From Campylobacter corcagiensis (GTDB taxonomy: Bacteria; Campylobacterota; Campylobacteria; Campylobacterales; Campylobacteraceae), in the NCBI RefSeq assembly GCF_013201645.1, contig NZ_CP053842.1:1302001-1366000 (forward strand): a stretch of 64,000 nt of DNA, given 5' to 3'. The notes below the pieces were generated by a model. That model was not told where the DNA came from and searched no databases. It was given only the letters and a program-made list of their open reading frames with translations. Made by a program: the position numbers and the translations under genes. Positions within the stretch are counted from its first letter, which is position 1; each line of letters starts with the position of its first letter. This document shows positions 24,307 to 33,113 of the stretch, piece after piece.

Positions 24307-24619
24307 AAATTGCTCCTTTTACGATTTTGTCTTCTTTTATCTCTTTTTCTGAATAAAAATCACACATATCTACAGATTTATTAAATTTTTTTGAAATTTT
24401 TATTCTTAAATCTTCTAAATAATTAATTGCCTTAAAAGCAGTTAGTCTTTCTAAAAACTCTTTTTTGTCTGCTAAGATAACTATATCTATATCTGAATAT
24501 TCATCAGCATAATCCTTAGCATAGCTCCCAAATAAGCCTATCTCTTTGATGCCATCTTTTTGAAGGCGTGGTTTTATTTCTGATAGATATTTTAATATGT
24601 CTTTTTTTGTTAAAATCAT
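24299..24619 (-). CDS. mntA: MNT-type nucleotidyltransferase antitoxin, MntA-like
   Basis: 106 residues. The minimal nucleotidyltransferase motif GS-x10-D-x-D is complete: G31, S32, D43 and D45 in GLFGSYAKDYADEYSDIDIV. Partners of this type AMPylate the HEPN toxin. Gene order (antitoxin first, eight-base overlap) is standard for the pair. It likely stabilises the element or acts as a defence module against phage or rival plasmids. Confidence 0.8.
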   Translation of the reverse strand: MILTKKDILKYLSEIKPRLQKDGIKEIGLFGSYAKDYADEYSDIDIVILADKKEFLERLTAFKAINYLEDLRIKISKKFNKSVDMCDFYSEKEIKEDKIVKGAIYV

Positions 24620-24655
24620 ATTTTATCCTTTGCTTATTCTATTCATAGATTAAAA

Positions 24656-25090
24656 CTATTTTCCATTTGGTACCACTATTATATGCTCAGGATCGCATTC
24701 AAATTTTCCATATTTTGAGCATTTTATTTCATATACAGAACCTACTTTTTTATTATTTTTATCCACTACCACGACTACAATTGCTTGGTCGCCTATTAAC
24801 TTGCCTTCTTGTTTCCACGCTGTAAACTTTCCAAATGCAGCGTCTGATGTGTAATTTTTCCAATTTTCACCATTAAATAGCGTCTGCACATGATAAAATT
24901 CAAAATCTTTATTTGTAACCTTTTCTTTTAATTTATTAATCATAGCATCGTAATTTTCTTGCTTTATGGTTGGATTTATATTCTCTAACTTTACAAGTCC
25001 GACATCTTTAGACTCTTGTTCCTTGTTACATCCTGTCATAAATAACCCTGTTAAAATAAATATACCTACAAAGCACATATTTTTTTTCAT
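24656..25090 (-). CDS. Predicted lipoprotein, function unknown
   Basis: 144 residues. The signal peptide ends in a lipobox (GLFMTGC), then a hydrophilic domain with one pair of cysteines near the end (IKCSKYGKFECDP). No recognised family. The upstream edge of the gene is 15 bp from the start of repeat copy B, so its promoter is inside the repeat and it would share regulation with parA. Confidence 0.55.
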   Translation of the reverse strand: MKKNMCFVGIFILTGLFMTGCNKEQESKDVGLVKLENINPTIKQENYDAMINKLKEKVTNKDFEFYHVQTLFNGENWKNYTSDAAFGKFTAWKQEGKLIGDQAIVVVVVDKNNKKVGSVYEIKCSKYGKFECDPEHIIVVPNGK

Positions 25091-25105
25091 TTTTATTTCC
25101 TATTG

Positions 25106-25611
25106 TTAAAATTATATAAAATTATAGCAACTTATAGCTTAAATGTAGTTTATTTTAAGTGTATTTGTAGTGTATATTTAAGTATATATTTAGTAAATTA
25201 TAAGTATAGATTTTAGTTTATTTTAAGTGTATTTGTAGTGTATATGTAGTTTATTTACATTTTTTATATATTTCTATCTATTTGCCATATAGATTATATT
25301 TTTAGGAACATTTTGTAATTTTTTCAATTTATTAAATCACTTGTAAAGCACGATAAAAAGGGGATAAAAGCCTATTTATTAAAACTTAATTATATCTTAA
25401 AGTTAAAAAACCAATCATTTTATATAACAATTATCTTATCTTCTGTTTCTTTCTCCCTTTTTTGAATTTTATATACTTAAATTTACTACTAAATCTTGTA
25501 TTTTTTATTAAAATAAGTTTATTATTAGTGTATAGTTAGTTTTAATTTTGAGTTTTTTGTTAGTTTAAAATGAGTTTATTTATGAGTTTATTTGAAGTTA
25601 GAATCTAGTTT
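25106..25611. repeat. 506-bp perfect direct repeat, copy B
   Basis: Identical to 4007-4512. Array 1 is at 25144-25255 and array 2 at about 25513-25611. It sits directly upstream of the lipoprotein gene, with no par gene next to it. At its far end a short hypothetical gene (25637-25894) on the minus strand points into it. The two copies bracket 21.1 kb that holds the whole T4SS, topoisomerase, relaxase and TA module. Confidence 0.95.
25305..25318 (-). promoter_or_regulatory. TTACAAAATGTTCC motif, copy 4 (in repeat copy B)
   Basis: Same position within repeat B as copy 1 has in repeat A. It points towards the lipoprotein gene, about 215 bp away. Confidence 0.6.
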
Positions 25612-25636
25612 GTTTTTAGTTGTTTTTTATTTTCTT

Positions 25637-25894
25637 TTACTTTTTATTTTTATGTGTTTCTCTTTTTTCTATCTCTTCATATAATGGAATTAGTATTTCT
25701 TCGGCTATGCCCTTAAATTCAAATCCTATTGTGTGTAAATAATAAGCCATAAGTTCAAGTGATTTTTTTAAATATTTTAGCTCTTTAGTTTCTATATTGC
25801 TAAGCTCTATTGGATCTAGTGGAAGAGGTGATTCTTTTATAAGCTCTGTAATGATTTCATATGCTCGTTCAAATTTATTATAACTTTTATCCAT
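25637..25894 (-). CDS. Small hypothetical protein
   Basis: 85 residues, helical and acidic in the middle (YEIITELIKESPLPLDPIEL; LKKSLELMAYYLHTIGFEFK), ending in a basic tail (KRETHKNKK). AAGGAAA precedes the ATG. It lies beyond a hairpin that separates it from the primase operon, so it may have its own promoter. Not recognised. Confidence 0.4.
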   Translation of the reverse strand: MDKSYNKFERAYEIITELIKESPLPLDPIELSNIETKELKYLKKSLELMAYYLHTIGFEFKGIAEEILIPLYEEIEKRETHKNKK

Positions 25895-25982
25895 TTAAGT
25901 TTCCTTTTTCTTAATTTGTTCTTTTAAATTTGTTGTATTTTGGCTAATTTTTAGCTATAATATGAATGCACAAAAATCCACA

Positions 25983-26005
25983 AGCGTTGGGATTTTCCTA
26001 ACGCT
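25983..26005. terminator. Hairpin terminator after the primase gene
   Basis: AGCGTTGGGA and TCCTAACGCT form a 10-bp stem (one G-U) with a 3-base loop. It lies seven bases past the stop codon of the primase on the minus strand and is GC-rich for this DNA. A short T-stretch follows in the minus direction (TGTGGATTTTTG). Confidence 0.6.
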
Positions 26006-26011
26006 CTTATT

Positions 26012-27838
26012 TTATATATTTCTTGAATATTCGTTACTTATTTTGTTTTCTAAAAGTTTTAATCTTTTAAAGCAATCTCTCATACCTGCTATAGGTTGTA
26101 TTTTTGGTGCAATATCTTTAAATTTAGGGATGTTATATCCAAACAATTCTTTTACCCTTTCATGTTTGGCTTGTGGCTCTAAAAATTCGTACTTTTTTGA
26201 TAAGTACTCAACCTTTTTACTAAAATCATTTAATGGCTTTGTAAGGCTTTCTTTGGTGATTTCATTGGCTTTTAGCCCTAATGCTTTACCTATCACTAAA
26301 TCATCGCTAAAATCCTTTAAAATAGCTTTGTCAGTGGTGGCTCTAGGGATTATTTCTTTTGCTATTACATCAAATTCTTTCCCTTTTTTGTCATTATCAA
26401 AGCCTAGGATAATATTTGCATTTACTGCTTTTTCATTTAAAAATTTAAACACTTCTTTTTGGCTACTCGTTATTTGACCATTTGTTGAACATAATAAAGT
26501 CTCTTTTAAATTTAAACCTTTTAATTCGCAGTATGATAAAGTATCTATCATGCTCTCGCAAATAACTATATTTTTAAAATCTTTTAAATTTTTTTGCGAA
26601 CCATTGGCTTTTAAAATTTCTAATCCTTTGTTTCCATTACAAAGCTGTTTAATTGGTTTGTCATATTGCTTTCCTTGCGTATCTTGCATTAAAGGCTTTG
26701 ATAGGTAGCTTATGCTTCCTGATTGTGTTAAAAGCTGAATTTCGCCATCCTTGCGTGAATGATTCTTGCATATATAACTTGGAACTACTGCGTTACCGTA
26801 TTTGTTATCTTGCTTTAAATCATTAAATTCTTTTAAAATTTCAGGACTTATTTTTCTTGCTGTAGTTAAAAATGAATTTTCTGCTATTTGTTCTAAATTT
26901 TTATAGTTTTCTATTGCTTTTCTACTACTTTGAGATATTGTTGTTATTGGCTCTATACTGCTTTTTAACTTATTTATATCTATATTTTCACTACTTAGTA
27001 GATCGTTTGCTTTTATGCCACGATTTTTTGTAAAATTATATATATTTCCCCTATCGCTGTCATCGTTGGGGTTAAAATACAGATAATGTCCATTTGATTG
27101 TCTTGATACTATAATTGTATCGTCTTGGTCGTTTGTAAGTGTTTTATAGTTACGACTACTTTTGTTTCTTTTTTCGTAGTATCCATTTTTTATTAAAATT
27201 TCATCTAGTGGTAGCTCTATTAAATTTTGTTTGTTTGGTTGTATTTCTGCCTTATTGATATTTATTTCTTTGCTTTTTACTTCTTCTTTTTTTATGCTAT
27301 TTAATTCTTTCTCAACTAATGGTATATATTTGTCAATATTTTTTATAAAATTATCTACTTCTTTTGTAACATTTTGATAATTTATTTTATCTATTTCGTT
27401 TTTGTGAAATGTTAAATTTTTAAGTGTTATTGTTTCATCATCTCCTTGTCTTTGTGAGCCAATTTTTCCATCTTTAAATTGATACTTTGAAGAAAGGGGA
27501 AGTATATTAATTGTTAGTTCATCTTTGTCTTTGCTTACTTCTAAACTGCACATATTTTTATACAGGGCTAATTGCAGGTTTTTAACACTATCTGTTTTAG
27601 TAATAGCACTTAAAGTCTCTTTTAAAGCATTTTCTGCTTTATTTTCATTGACATTTTTGTATATGTATTCTGGAAATTTGTTTATCGCTTCCCAGCCCCT
27701 TGTCGTATTGTAAATATTTGAATAAAATATCCCTACATAATCTTGATCTACTTCTTTTTGGGATTTGGGTTTTTTTGCTTTGATTTCCTGTAGTGTTTTA
27801 ATTTGTCCTTTGAGTTTTTCTTCCCTTTCTTTTTGCAT
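26012..27838 (-). CDS. Toprim-domain primase/mobilisation protein (DUF3991-like)
   Basis: 608 residues. The N-terminal part is helical and charged with no clear motif. From about residue 245 it shows a zinc-free DUF3991-type segment (SNGHYLYFNPNDDSDRGNIY). A Toprim domain follows at about 410-500 (NIVICESMIDTLSYCELKG with the Glu; IILGFDNDKKGKEFD with Asp-x-Asp). Such proteins prime the complementary strand after transfer, or in conjugative replication. It is the last gene of the left-running operon of virB5, ssb and trbM. Confidence 0.75.
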   Translation of the reverse strand: MQKEREEKLKGQIKTLQEIKAKKPKSQKEVDQDYVGIFYSNIYNTTRGWEAINKFPEYIYKNVNENKAENALKETLSAITKTDSVKNLQLALYKNMCSLEVSKDKDELTINILPLSSKYQFKDGKIGSQRQGDDETITLKNLTFHKNEIDKINYQNVTKEVDNFIKNIDKYIPLVEKELNSIKKEEVKSKEININKAEIQPNKQNLIELPLDEILIKNGYYEKRNKSSRNYKTLTNDQDDTIIVSRQSNGHYLYFNPNDDSDRGNIYNFTKNRGIKANDLLSSENIDINKLKSSIEPITTISQSSRKAIENYKNLEQIAENSFLTTARKISPEILKEFNDLKQDNKYGNAVVPSYICKNHSRKDGEIQLLTQSGSISYLSKPLMQDTQGKQYDKPIKQLCNGNKGLEILKANGSQKNLKDFKNIVICESMIDTLSYCELKGLNLKETLLCSTNGQITSSQKEVFKFLNEKAVNANIILGFDNDKKGKEFDVIAKEIIPRATTDKAILKDFSDDLVIGKALGLKANEITKESLTKPLNDFSKKVEYLSKKYEFLEPQAKHERVKELFGYNIPKFKDIAPKIQPIAGMRDCFKRLKLLENKISNEYSRNI

Positions 27839-27841
27839 TTT

Positions 27842-28198
27842 TTATTCCTTGTTGATTACTTCCCAAGCCTTTGCGTAAATCGTATCCCACACATAGAGTG
27901 TATATAGCACTTCATCATTTTTATATTTTTCTATAAGTTCATCAATTTCTTTAAATTTGCCATTAAAAATATCAGTAAATTTTTCATTGCTATAGTGTGC
28001 TTTATAATAAGTTACAGCTCCACCGTGCATTTTAAAATTATCAAAATTTTCTAAAACTATGGGTGTAAATTTATCAGCTTTAGATTTTTCTATAATGTCT
28101 AAAGTATCTATAACTTCATATTCAGCTAAAAAGTCAGAAAAATCGTCTATGATTTCTTTTTCTACTTCAATGATTATTGGAGGATATAATGAACTCAT
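27842..28198 (-). CDS. Hypothetical protein
   Basis: 118 residues, acidic, no signal or membrane span. It starts MSSLYPPIIIEVEKEIIDDF and ends in an aromatic helix (YTLYVWDTIYAKAWEVINK). It lies between trbM and the primase (four bases each side), so it belongs to the operon. Family not recognised. Confidence 0.45.
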   Translation of the reverse strand: MSSLYPPIIIEVEKEIIDDFSDFLAEYEVIDTLDIIEKSKADKFTPIVLENFDNFKMHGGAVTYYKAHYSNEKFTDIFNGKFKEIDELIEKYKNDEVLYTLYVWDTIYAKAWEVINKE

Positions 28199-28202
28199 CT
28201 TT

Positions 28203-28907
28203 TTAATCCTTATTTATCCAACAATCTTTTTTAATTTCATCAAATTTATAAAAACTATTACAAAAATTCATATTTTTATTTCTTCTACAAAATTTACTAT
28301 TGTTAGCATATGAGCTTATATTAGTAGCTCCTTTTGCTTTTAGCTTTTTAAATTCATCTTCTGATATTTTTATGTTTGTTTTTCCATGATTCCACTCATT
28401 TTCGCTATACCATCTTGTAGTGCCACAAGTATTTACTGGTCGGATATTTGTATATGAGTGAGCTATTAATGCTTCACATCCTGTTGGCATTTTTGTTGCT
28501 GGTCTATACTCATACTCTACACATCTGCAACGTCTTTCGCCACAATTTTCTTTTACACATTTTGTTTCGGGATGATCGTTAATGTAATCTGCGGTGCATT
28601 TTCTAGCGTCTACATTTGGAAGTACATTATCTCTTAAATCAGCAAAGACTGGATCTTTTTCATCAGCTCCATCTACTGGGCAAAGTCTTAAAAAATTTCT
28701 TCTAGCATTTACAGTGTCACTCCATTTTCTGTGTTTTATACTAAAATATCTATTAATGCTTGGACTACATTCTCCTGGTCTTGTGCTACTACTTAGGCAT
28801 AAAATTGCTTCACAAGCAAGTTTGGTATCACCTGTTAGCATATCCCCAGCACTTAGGCTACTTGCTAGAATTAAAGCTGAAGTCATGGTTAAAATTTTCT
28901 TTTTCAT
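28203..28907 (-). CDS. trbM: TrbM-family conjugal transfer protein
   Basis: 234 residues from the ATG at 28907, chosen because AAAGGAG precedes it; the frame opens earlier at 28937 without a good site. Signal peptide ends near ASSLSA. The mature protein carries the TrbM core (DTKLACEAILCLSSSTRPGE, then RYFSI and RNFLRLCPV). Many cysteines (about 16) suggest disulfides in the periplasm. TrbM occurs in IncP-type systems; its exact role is not known. Confidence 0.85.
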   Translation of the reverse strand: MKKKILTMTSALILASSLSAGDMLTGDTKLACEAILCLSSSTRPGECSPSINRYFSIKHRKWSDTVNARRNFLRLCPVDGADEKDPVFADLRDNVLPNVDARKCTADYINDHPETKCVKENCGERRCRCVEYEYRPATKMPTGCEALIAHSYTNIRPVNTCGTTRWYSENEWNHGKTNIKISEDEFKKLKAKGATNISSYANNSKFCRRNKNMNFCNSFYKFDEIKKDCWINKD

Positions 28908-28940
28908 TATTGCTCCTTTAAATACTTTGTATTGCATTTC

Positions 28941-29408
28941 TTAAAAATTATTCTGCTCTTCTATAAAATCATTATTACAAATTTCTTGGTCTAAGGCAGG
29001 TTCTAAATTTCCATAGCTTGTATTTTTAGCTTGTCTATTATTTGCCACACTCTCATCTGTATCAACTCTTACTTCTTCCTTTTCCCTTTTATTGTTTAGC
29101 CAATAAAACTCTTTAACATTAACACCCCATGTATATCTAGTAACTCCATTACTATCAACATAATCATCGGTATATAGCTCTCCTGAGCATAAAAATTGAG
29201 ATCCTTTTTTAAAGTACTGATTTGCAACTTCGGCAGTTCTACCAAATAGCTTTATTGGTATCCACTCAGTTCGTTCTTTTTCTTGCCCCATATTGTCTTT
29301 AAATCTCTTACTTATTGCAAGTGAATTTATGCCTACTGCATTGCCAAGTTTGCTGTATCTTAATTCAAAATCTCGCCCTAAATATCCACATAGTTGTACT
29401 TTATTCAT
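28941..29408 (-). CDS. ssb: Single-stranded DNA-binding protein
   Basis: 155 residues. The OB-fold is recognisable: MNKVQLCGYLGRDFELRY, WIPIKLFGRTAEVANQYFKKGS, and GELYTDDYVDSNGV. A polar linker follows. The C-terminus ends IEEQNNF instead of the usual DDDIPF, so the last-residue Phe and acidity are only partly conserved, and binding to host partners may be weaker. Plasmid SSBs coat the incoming strand and blunt the SOS response. Confidence 0.9.
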   Translation of the reverse strand: MNKVQLCGYLGRDFELRYSKLGNAVGINSLAISKRFKDNMGQEKERTEWIPIKLFGRTAEVANQYFKKGSQFLCSGELYTDDYVDSNGVTRYTWGVNVKEFYWLNNKREKEEVRVDTDESVANNRQAKNTSYGNLEPALDQEICNNDFIEEQNNF

Positions 29409-29421
29409 TCTTTTTCCCTTT

Positions 29422-30417
29422 TTAATTATCTTTTTTAAAGATGAATTTTGGTAGTCCTAGTTCATCTTTTGGAAGCTGTTTTGTTGTTGGCTCAAATAGT
29501 GTGTCATTTCGTTTATGTTCCACTACAGTTTGATTAAAACTAGCTTCATCTATATTTTTAAAGCTATTTTGTTCATTTAATTGCCTACTTGCTGTTGCCA
29601 TAGTGCTTGTATAGTTAATATTAAGTTCGTATTGGTGTTGTAAATTTTCTAAAATTTTAAGTAATATTGAATTTGTAAGTGCTTGGGCTTGTTTTTGATT
29701 ATTTGCCTTGCTTAGCTGGGTAGCTAAATTTTTAAGGTCATTTTGCATACTTGCTTTTGAGTATCTGTTCGTTTTATCTGCGTTGTTAAAAGTGTCTTCA
29801 AAAGCTAGGAGAGTGTTTGTCTTTTCTATATTGCTTCTTTCTTGCAAAAATCTTTCAGCATTTTTTATATTTGCTATTTGAGCTTTGTAGTTTGCTCTTT
29901 CTATTGGATCAAGTGATGCATTCATCTTTTGCGTAATTTCTTCTATGCTTTTGCTTACATTTGCCCCATTTCTTAATGCAAATGTGCATTGGTTGACTTT
30001 GTCTTTTATCTTTGAGCTTGTTGTTTTTACAGTGTGACCAAAGAACTGGCTATTTGTTTCTAAAAATGAACAAGCAGTCTTAACTCTTGCAATATCGCCC
30101 ATAATGTCTTCAGGAATGTTTTGTACGCTACTGTATATGTTTTTCATATCATCTATCATCTTTGTTGCATCACCTAAAATTTGATTAACATCATTCATAT
30201 CAACTCCAAATTCTTTCATCTGTTTTTCAAAATTTAGAGTATCTTTAACCATCTGCTCATATTGTTTGATTTGTTCTGAATAGTCCTTTAAGGATTGGGT
30301 ATAGCTCGTAACAGCTTGAGCTATCGCAGCAACATCAATCGTTGGTATTCCACCTGCATTTGCACCATTTAAAAAAAGTACCGATGCTGTGGCGATAGAT
30401 AGCATTACTTTTTTCAT
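29422..30417 (-). CDS. virB5: VirB5/TrbJ-like T4SS minor pilus protein
   Basis: 331 residues with a signal peptide (LSIATASVLFLNGANAGGIP). The mature part is helical with the TrbJ pattern near the N-terminus (DVAAIAQAVTSYTQSLKDYS) and long coiled coils. VirB5 sits at the pilus tip and contacts recipients. It is encoded in the second operon, away from virB2-virB11, with ssb and trbM. Two Cys are present. Confidence 0.8.
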   Translation of the reverse strand: MKKVMLSIATASVLFLNGANAGGIPTIDVAAIAQAVTSYTQSLKDYSEQIKQYEQMVKDTLNFEKQMKEFGVDMNDVNQILGDATKMIDDMKNIYSSVQNIPEDIMGDIARVKTACSFLETNSQFFGHTVKTTSSKIKDKVNQCTFALRNGANVSKSIEEITQKMNASLDPIERANYKAQIANIKNAERFLQERSNIEKTNTLLAFEDTFNNADKTNRYSKASMQNDLKNLATQLSKANNQKQAQALTNSILLKILENLQHQYELNINYTSTMATASRQLNEQNSFKNIDEASFNQTVVEHKRNDTLFEPTTKQLPKDELGLPKFIFKKDN

Positions 30418-31058
30418 ATTTCTCTCCCTTTTTCTTTGTATTTATTGTTTTCTTGATTTTTTAAATGTATTTCTATGCTTTTTTCTAGTTTTTCTATAGT
30501 TTCTGGGTAGTTTTTATAAAATCTTTCTTTATTGATTTCTTTTCCTGAAGTTTCTAATTTTAAATAACCTTGTTTATCTGTTTTTGTGAATGCTTTGCTT
30601 TCTTCAAGCTCTATAAAATTTTTTAAAAGACTTGATCCGCTTCTTTCTGATGGGTTTCTTTTAAATTCATCTATTTTTTCTTTTGTATCTCTAAAAAAGG
30701 ATAATTCTGTCTTCATAGATGAGAACTCATCATCTAGTTTTTTATAGAGATCTCTGTTTTCTTTTCTAAATTTGTCATATAGTTTTTCATCATCTTTGTG
30801 TGGAATTAGTATTTTTTCGTTAGTGTCTTCATCTCTTTCCCATTTTCCCATACTATCTTGTTTTTTTGATTGCTCTATCATTTGATTTGCGTTATTTGTG
30901 TATTTTTGTGATTTATCTTTATCATAATCATAAGCTACTGCTAAGCCTTGATTTAACTCTATATATTCTTTTCTTAAAGTTAAAAAATCATCTTTAACTA
31001 TCTTTTGACTTTCTTCTAGTATTTTTTCAACTGCATCTCTTTGTTGTTTTGGTGTCAT
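30414..31058 (-). CDS. Hypothetical coiled-coil protein
   Basis: 214 residues, highly charged, helical throughout, no signal or span. It overlaps virB5 by four bases and follows the next gene by one base, so it is tightly coupled to T4SS genes. Resembles no family I know. Confidence 0.45.
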   Translation of the reverse strand: MTPKQQRDAVEKILEESQKIVKDDFLTLRKEYIELNQGLAVAYDYDKDKSQKYTNNANQMIEQSKKQDSMGKWERDEDTNEKILIPHKDDEKLYDKFRKENRDLYKKLDDEFSSMKTELSFFRDTKEKIDEFKRNPSERSGSSLLKNFIELEESKAFTKTDKQGYLKLETSGKEINKERFYKNYPETIEKLEKSIEIHLKNQENNKYKEKGREI

Positions 31059-31059
31059 T

Positions 31060-32190
31060 TTATAACTCCCTTTCTAGCGATCTATCTTTTTCTTGATCTT
31101 TTGTTTTATTTAGTGTTTTATTGAGTATGTTTTCTTTTTCTTTTTCTAGTGTTTTACTTACTTTTTTATGCATTTTTGGATATGTATTTTTAAAATTTGG
31201 AGTTTCTTTTTCTATGCCATCCATCATTTTTTTAAGTTTTTGATATCCATCTAGGTCTAATTCTTTATTTTTTGTCAACTTATCATATGTTGTGCTTAGT
31301 TTTGCAAAATTTGAGCGTTCTTTTTCCATTTCATCCAATCCGCCCTTTACTTTTTTTCTTTCATCATAAACTTCTTTTACTAAATCACTCACAACATCTT
31401 TAAATTTTGGACTATCAAAAGCAAGTTCTAGTTTTTCTGCTCTTTGTCTATTTTTAGTTTCGCTTTCTTCCTTGCCTTGTTTGAGCATTATTTCTAAGCT
31501 TCTATCCATTTCTTGAAGTGCTGTTATAACTCCAGTAATTCCATTGCTGTTCATAAGATTATCAATTGATTTTTGGAAATTTGCTTCAAGTCTTGATTGT
31601 TTGTCTTTTAAATCTTCTAGTTCTTTTTCGTGTTGCAGCTCTAGTTCATCGGCTTTTTTATTCCAATCAATTTGCTCGGCTTCTTTTGTCTTATCTTCTT
31701 TTGGTATTTCTTGGTTTTGTTCCTTGTCTTCAGTCTTTTGCTCTTGTTTTTCTTTAATTTCTTTTTCTTTTGCTTTTATCTGCTCTTCAACTTGTTCTTT
31801 TTCTTTTAAAATATCTAAGCTTTCTTTTAAAACTTCGTTACTTTCTACTTCGTTTATGCTATCTCTTACTTTATCTCTTGTTATTCTTGGATTTTTAATC
31901 TCATTTAGCTCATCTTGTCTATCTTTTATCTGCTCATTAATTTCTAATTTTTCACTTAAAATTTCCAAAGCTTCTTTTGTATCTTTGTTTAAATTTTCAT
32001 TTGAGCGATTAAAACTCTTCTGTGCTTGTTTTTCTTTTTCTTCGTTTTCTTCAAGCTCTGATTTTTGTGTATTATTTTGCTGAATATTTTGTGTATTGTA
32101 TTTTTTTGTAGATGGCTCTTTTGCTACCATTTCTTGCTCTTTTAAATATCCCCATTCTTCTAATTGTTCCTGAGTTAAATCTTCAGCCAT
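31060..32190 (-). CDS. Large charged coiled-coil protein
   Basis: 376 residues, nearly all Glu, Lys, Gln, Asn and Leu with long heptad-like stretches (EEQIKAKEKEIKEKQEQKTE). No membrane span or signal. It opens the virB5-ssb-trbM-primase operon. Composition argues for a filament-like or scaffold protein; homology searches with it would be unreliable because of low complexity. Confidence 0.5.
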   Translation of the reverse strand: MAEDLTQEQLEEWGYLKEQEMVAKEPSTKKYNTQNIQQNNTQKSELEENEEKEKQAQKSFNRSNENLNKDTKEALEILSEKLEINEQIKDRQDELNEIKNPRITRDKVRDSINEVESNEVLKESLDILKEKEQVEEQIKAKEKEIKEKQEQKTEDKEQNQEIPKEDKTKEAEQIDWNKKADELELQHEKELEDLKDKQSRLEANFQKSIDNLMNSNGITGVITALQEMDRSLEIMLKQGKEESETKNRQRAEKLELAFDSPKFKDVVSDLVKEVYDERKKVKGGLDEMEKERSNFAKLSTTYDKLTKNKELDLDGYQKLKKMMDGIEKETPNFKNTYPKMHKKVSKTLEKEKENILNKTLNKTKDQEKDRSLEREL

Positions 32191-32781
32191 TTTTTTCTCC
32201 TAATTATTAAATATCTAATAGCATATATAATTATTACTACACTTAGCATTCTATCCTTAAAAAAATTTAAACTTGCTTTAAAAAGTGGCATACAAAAAAT
32301 ACAAAAATAGCTAAATTTATAAAAAACGCTTTTAAATGCTCTACAATCAATTTTATTCTTTTTTTGAGTATTTACTTGAATTAATTTTTTAAAGCTGTTT
32401 TTACCCCCTTTAAATTAATCAAATCTTGTTTAAATCTCAAAAAATAGACCTGCTATTTAATTTTTTAAAATTTTGCTCTAAAATATAAATTATAAGTTTT
32501 AGTTATATATAATTAATAAAAATTTAAGAATTGCTCTAAAATGCTTAAACTAATCTTAAATAAAAAATTCCACTTAATATTATAATTTTTTAAAAAATCA
32601 GCTCCTGAACTATAACTTACGATAAGAATTTAAAAATTTCTAAATTTACAATTAAAAAATATAATCTTAAAATTTTTTAAAATCACATTGAATTTTTTTT
32701 TTTTTTGAATTTTAAATTTTAAAAAATTCTCAACCACTTCTTTCCCTTTTTATATTGTTTTTTATATAAGTAGGTAGGGTC

Positions 32782-32795
32782 GGAACATTTTGTAA
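32782..32795 (-). promoter_or_regulatory. TTACAAAATGTTCC motif, copy 5
   Basis: Reads TTACAAAATGTTCC on the minus strand, followed by GACCC and then a TTATATAA stretch that could be a minus-10. It points towards the 376-residue protein's operon but is 590 bp away. It is preceded on the plus strand by TAGGTAGGGT. Confidence 0.55.
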
Positions 32796-32903
32796 AAACT
32801 TAAACTTTTTAATTAGTTTTTGCTTAATGCTTTTTATTGCCTATTTATCGCAATCTAATATATTTTAAACCATATTAAACTTAAATTAAAAATTCTATTT
32901 ATC

Positions 32904-32917
32904 GGAACATTTTGTAA
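32904..32917 (-). promoter_or_regulatory. TTACAAAATGTTCC motif, copy 6
   Basis: Reads TTACAAAATGTTCC on the minus strand with GATAA after it, like copy 3. It lies 197 bp upstream of the integrase start, in the opposite orientation to that gene, and 122 bp from copy 5. Confidence 0.55.
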
Positions 32918-33113
32918 AGCTTAGGCTAAATTTAGCTCATTTTTTATTATTTTTATGATTATAACCTTTGTGTATTGGTTATTTAAGCTTCAAAGGGCTA
33001 TTTTACTCTTATTTGGAAAACTTATAATAAAATATTAATTTATTTTTTTAAGACTTTATTTATATTAATTAGTAATAATGGCTTTATTTATGAAATTTTG
33101 CTAAAATATTTTT

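Larger units (their letters stand above)
32191..33113. other. Long AT-rich divergent region before integrase
   Basis: No supported gene in 0.9 kb. It holds two copies of the 14-bp motif (32782 and 32904), a run of T at 32696-32706, and repeated AT stretches. It separates the minus-strand virB5 operon from the plus-strand integrase. Promoters for both are expected here. A likely minus-10 for the integrase is TAAAAT at about 33103-33108, close to its ATG. Confidence 0.5.

Noticed and set aside
32278-32300. Second oriT suggested by GGCATACAAA resembling the oriT segment
   Set aside because: There is no nic core after it and the match is short in AT-rich DNA.
4206-32917. The GGAACA end of the 14-bp motif as the -24 box of sigma-54 promoters
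   Set aside because: GG is followed ten bases later by AA, not the required GC, in the copies examined, so it is unlikely to be a sigma-54 promoter.
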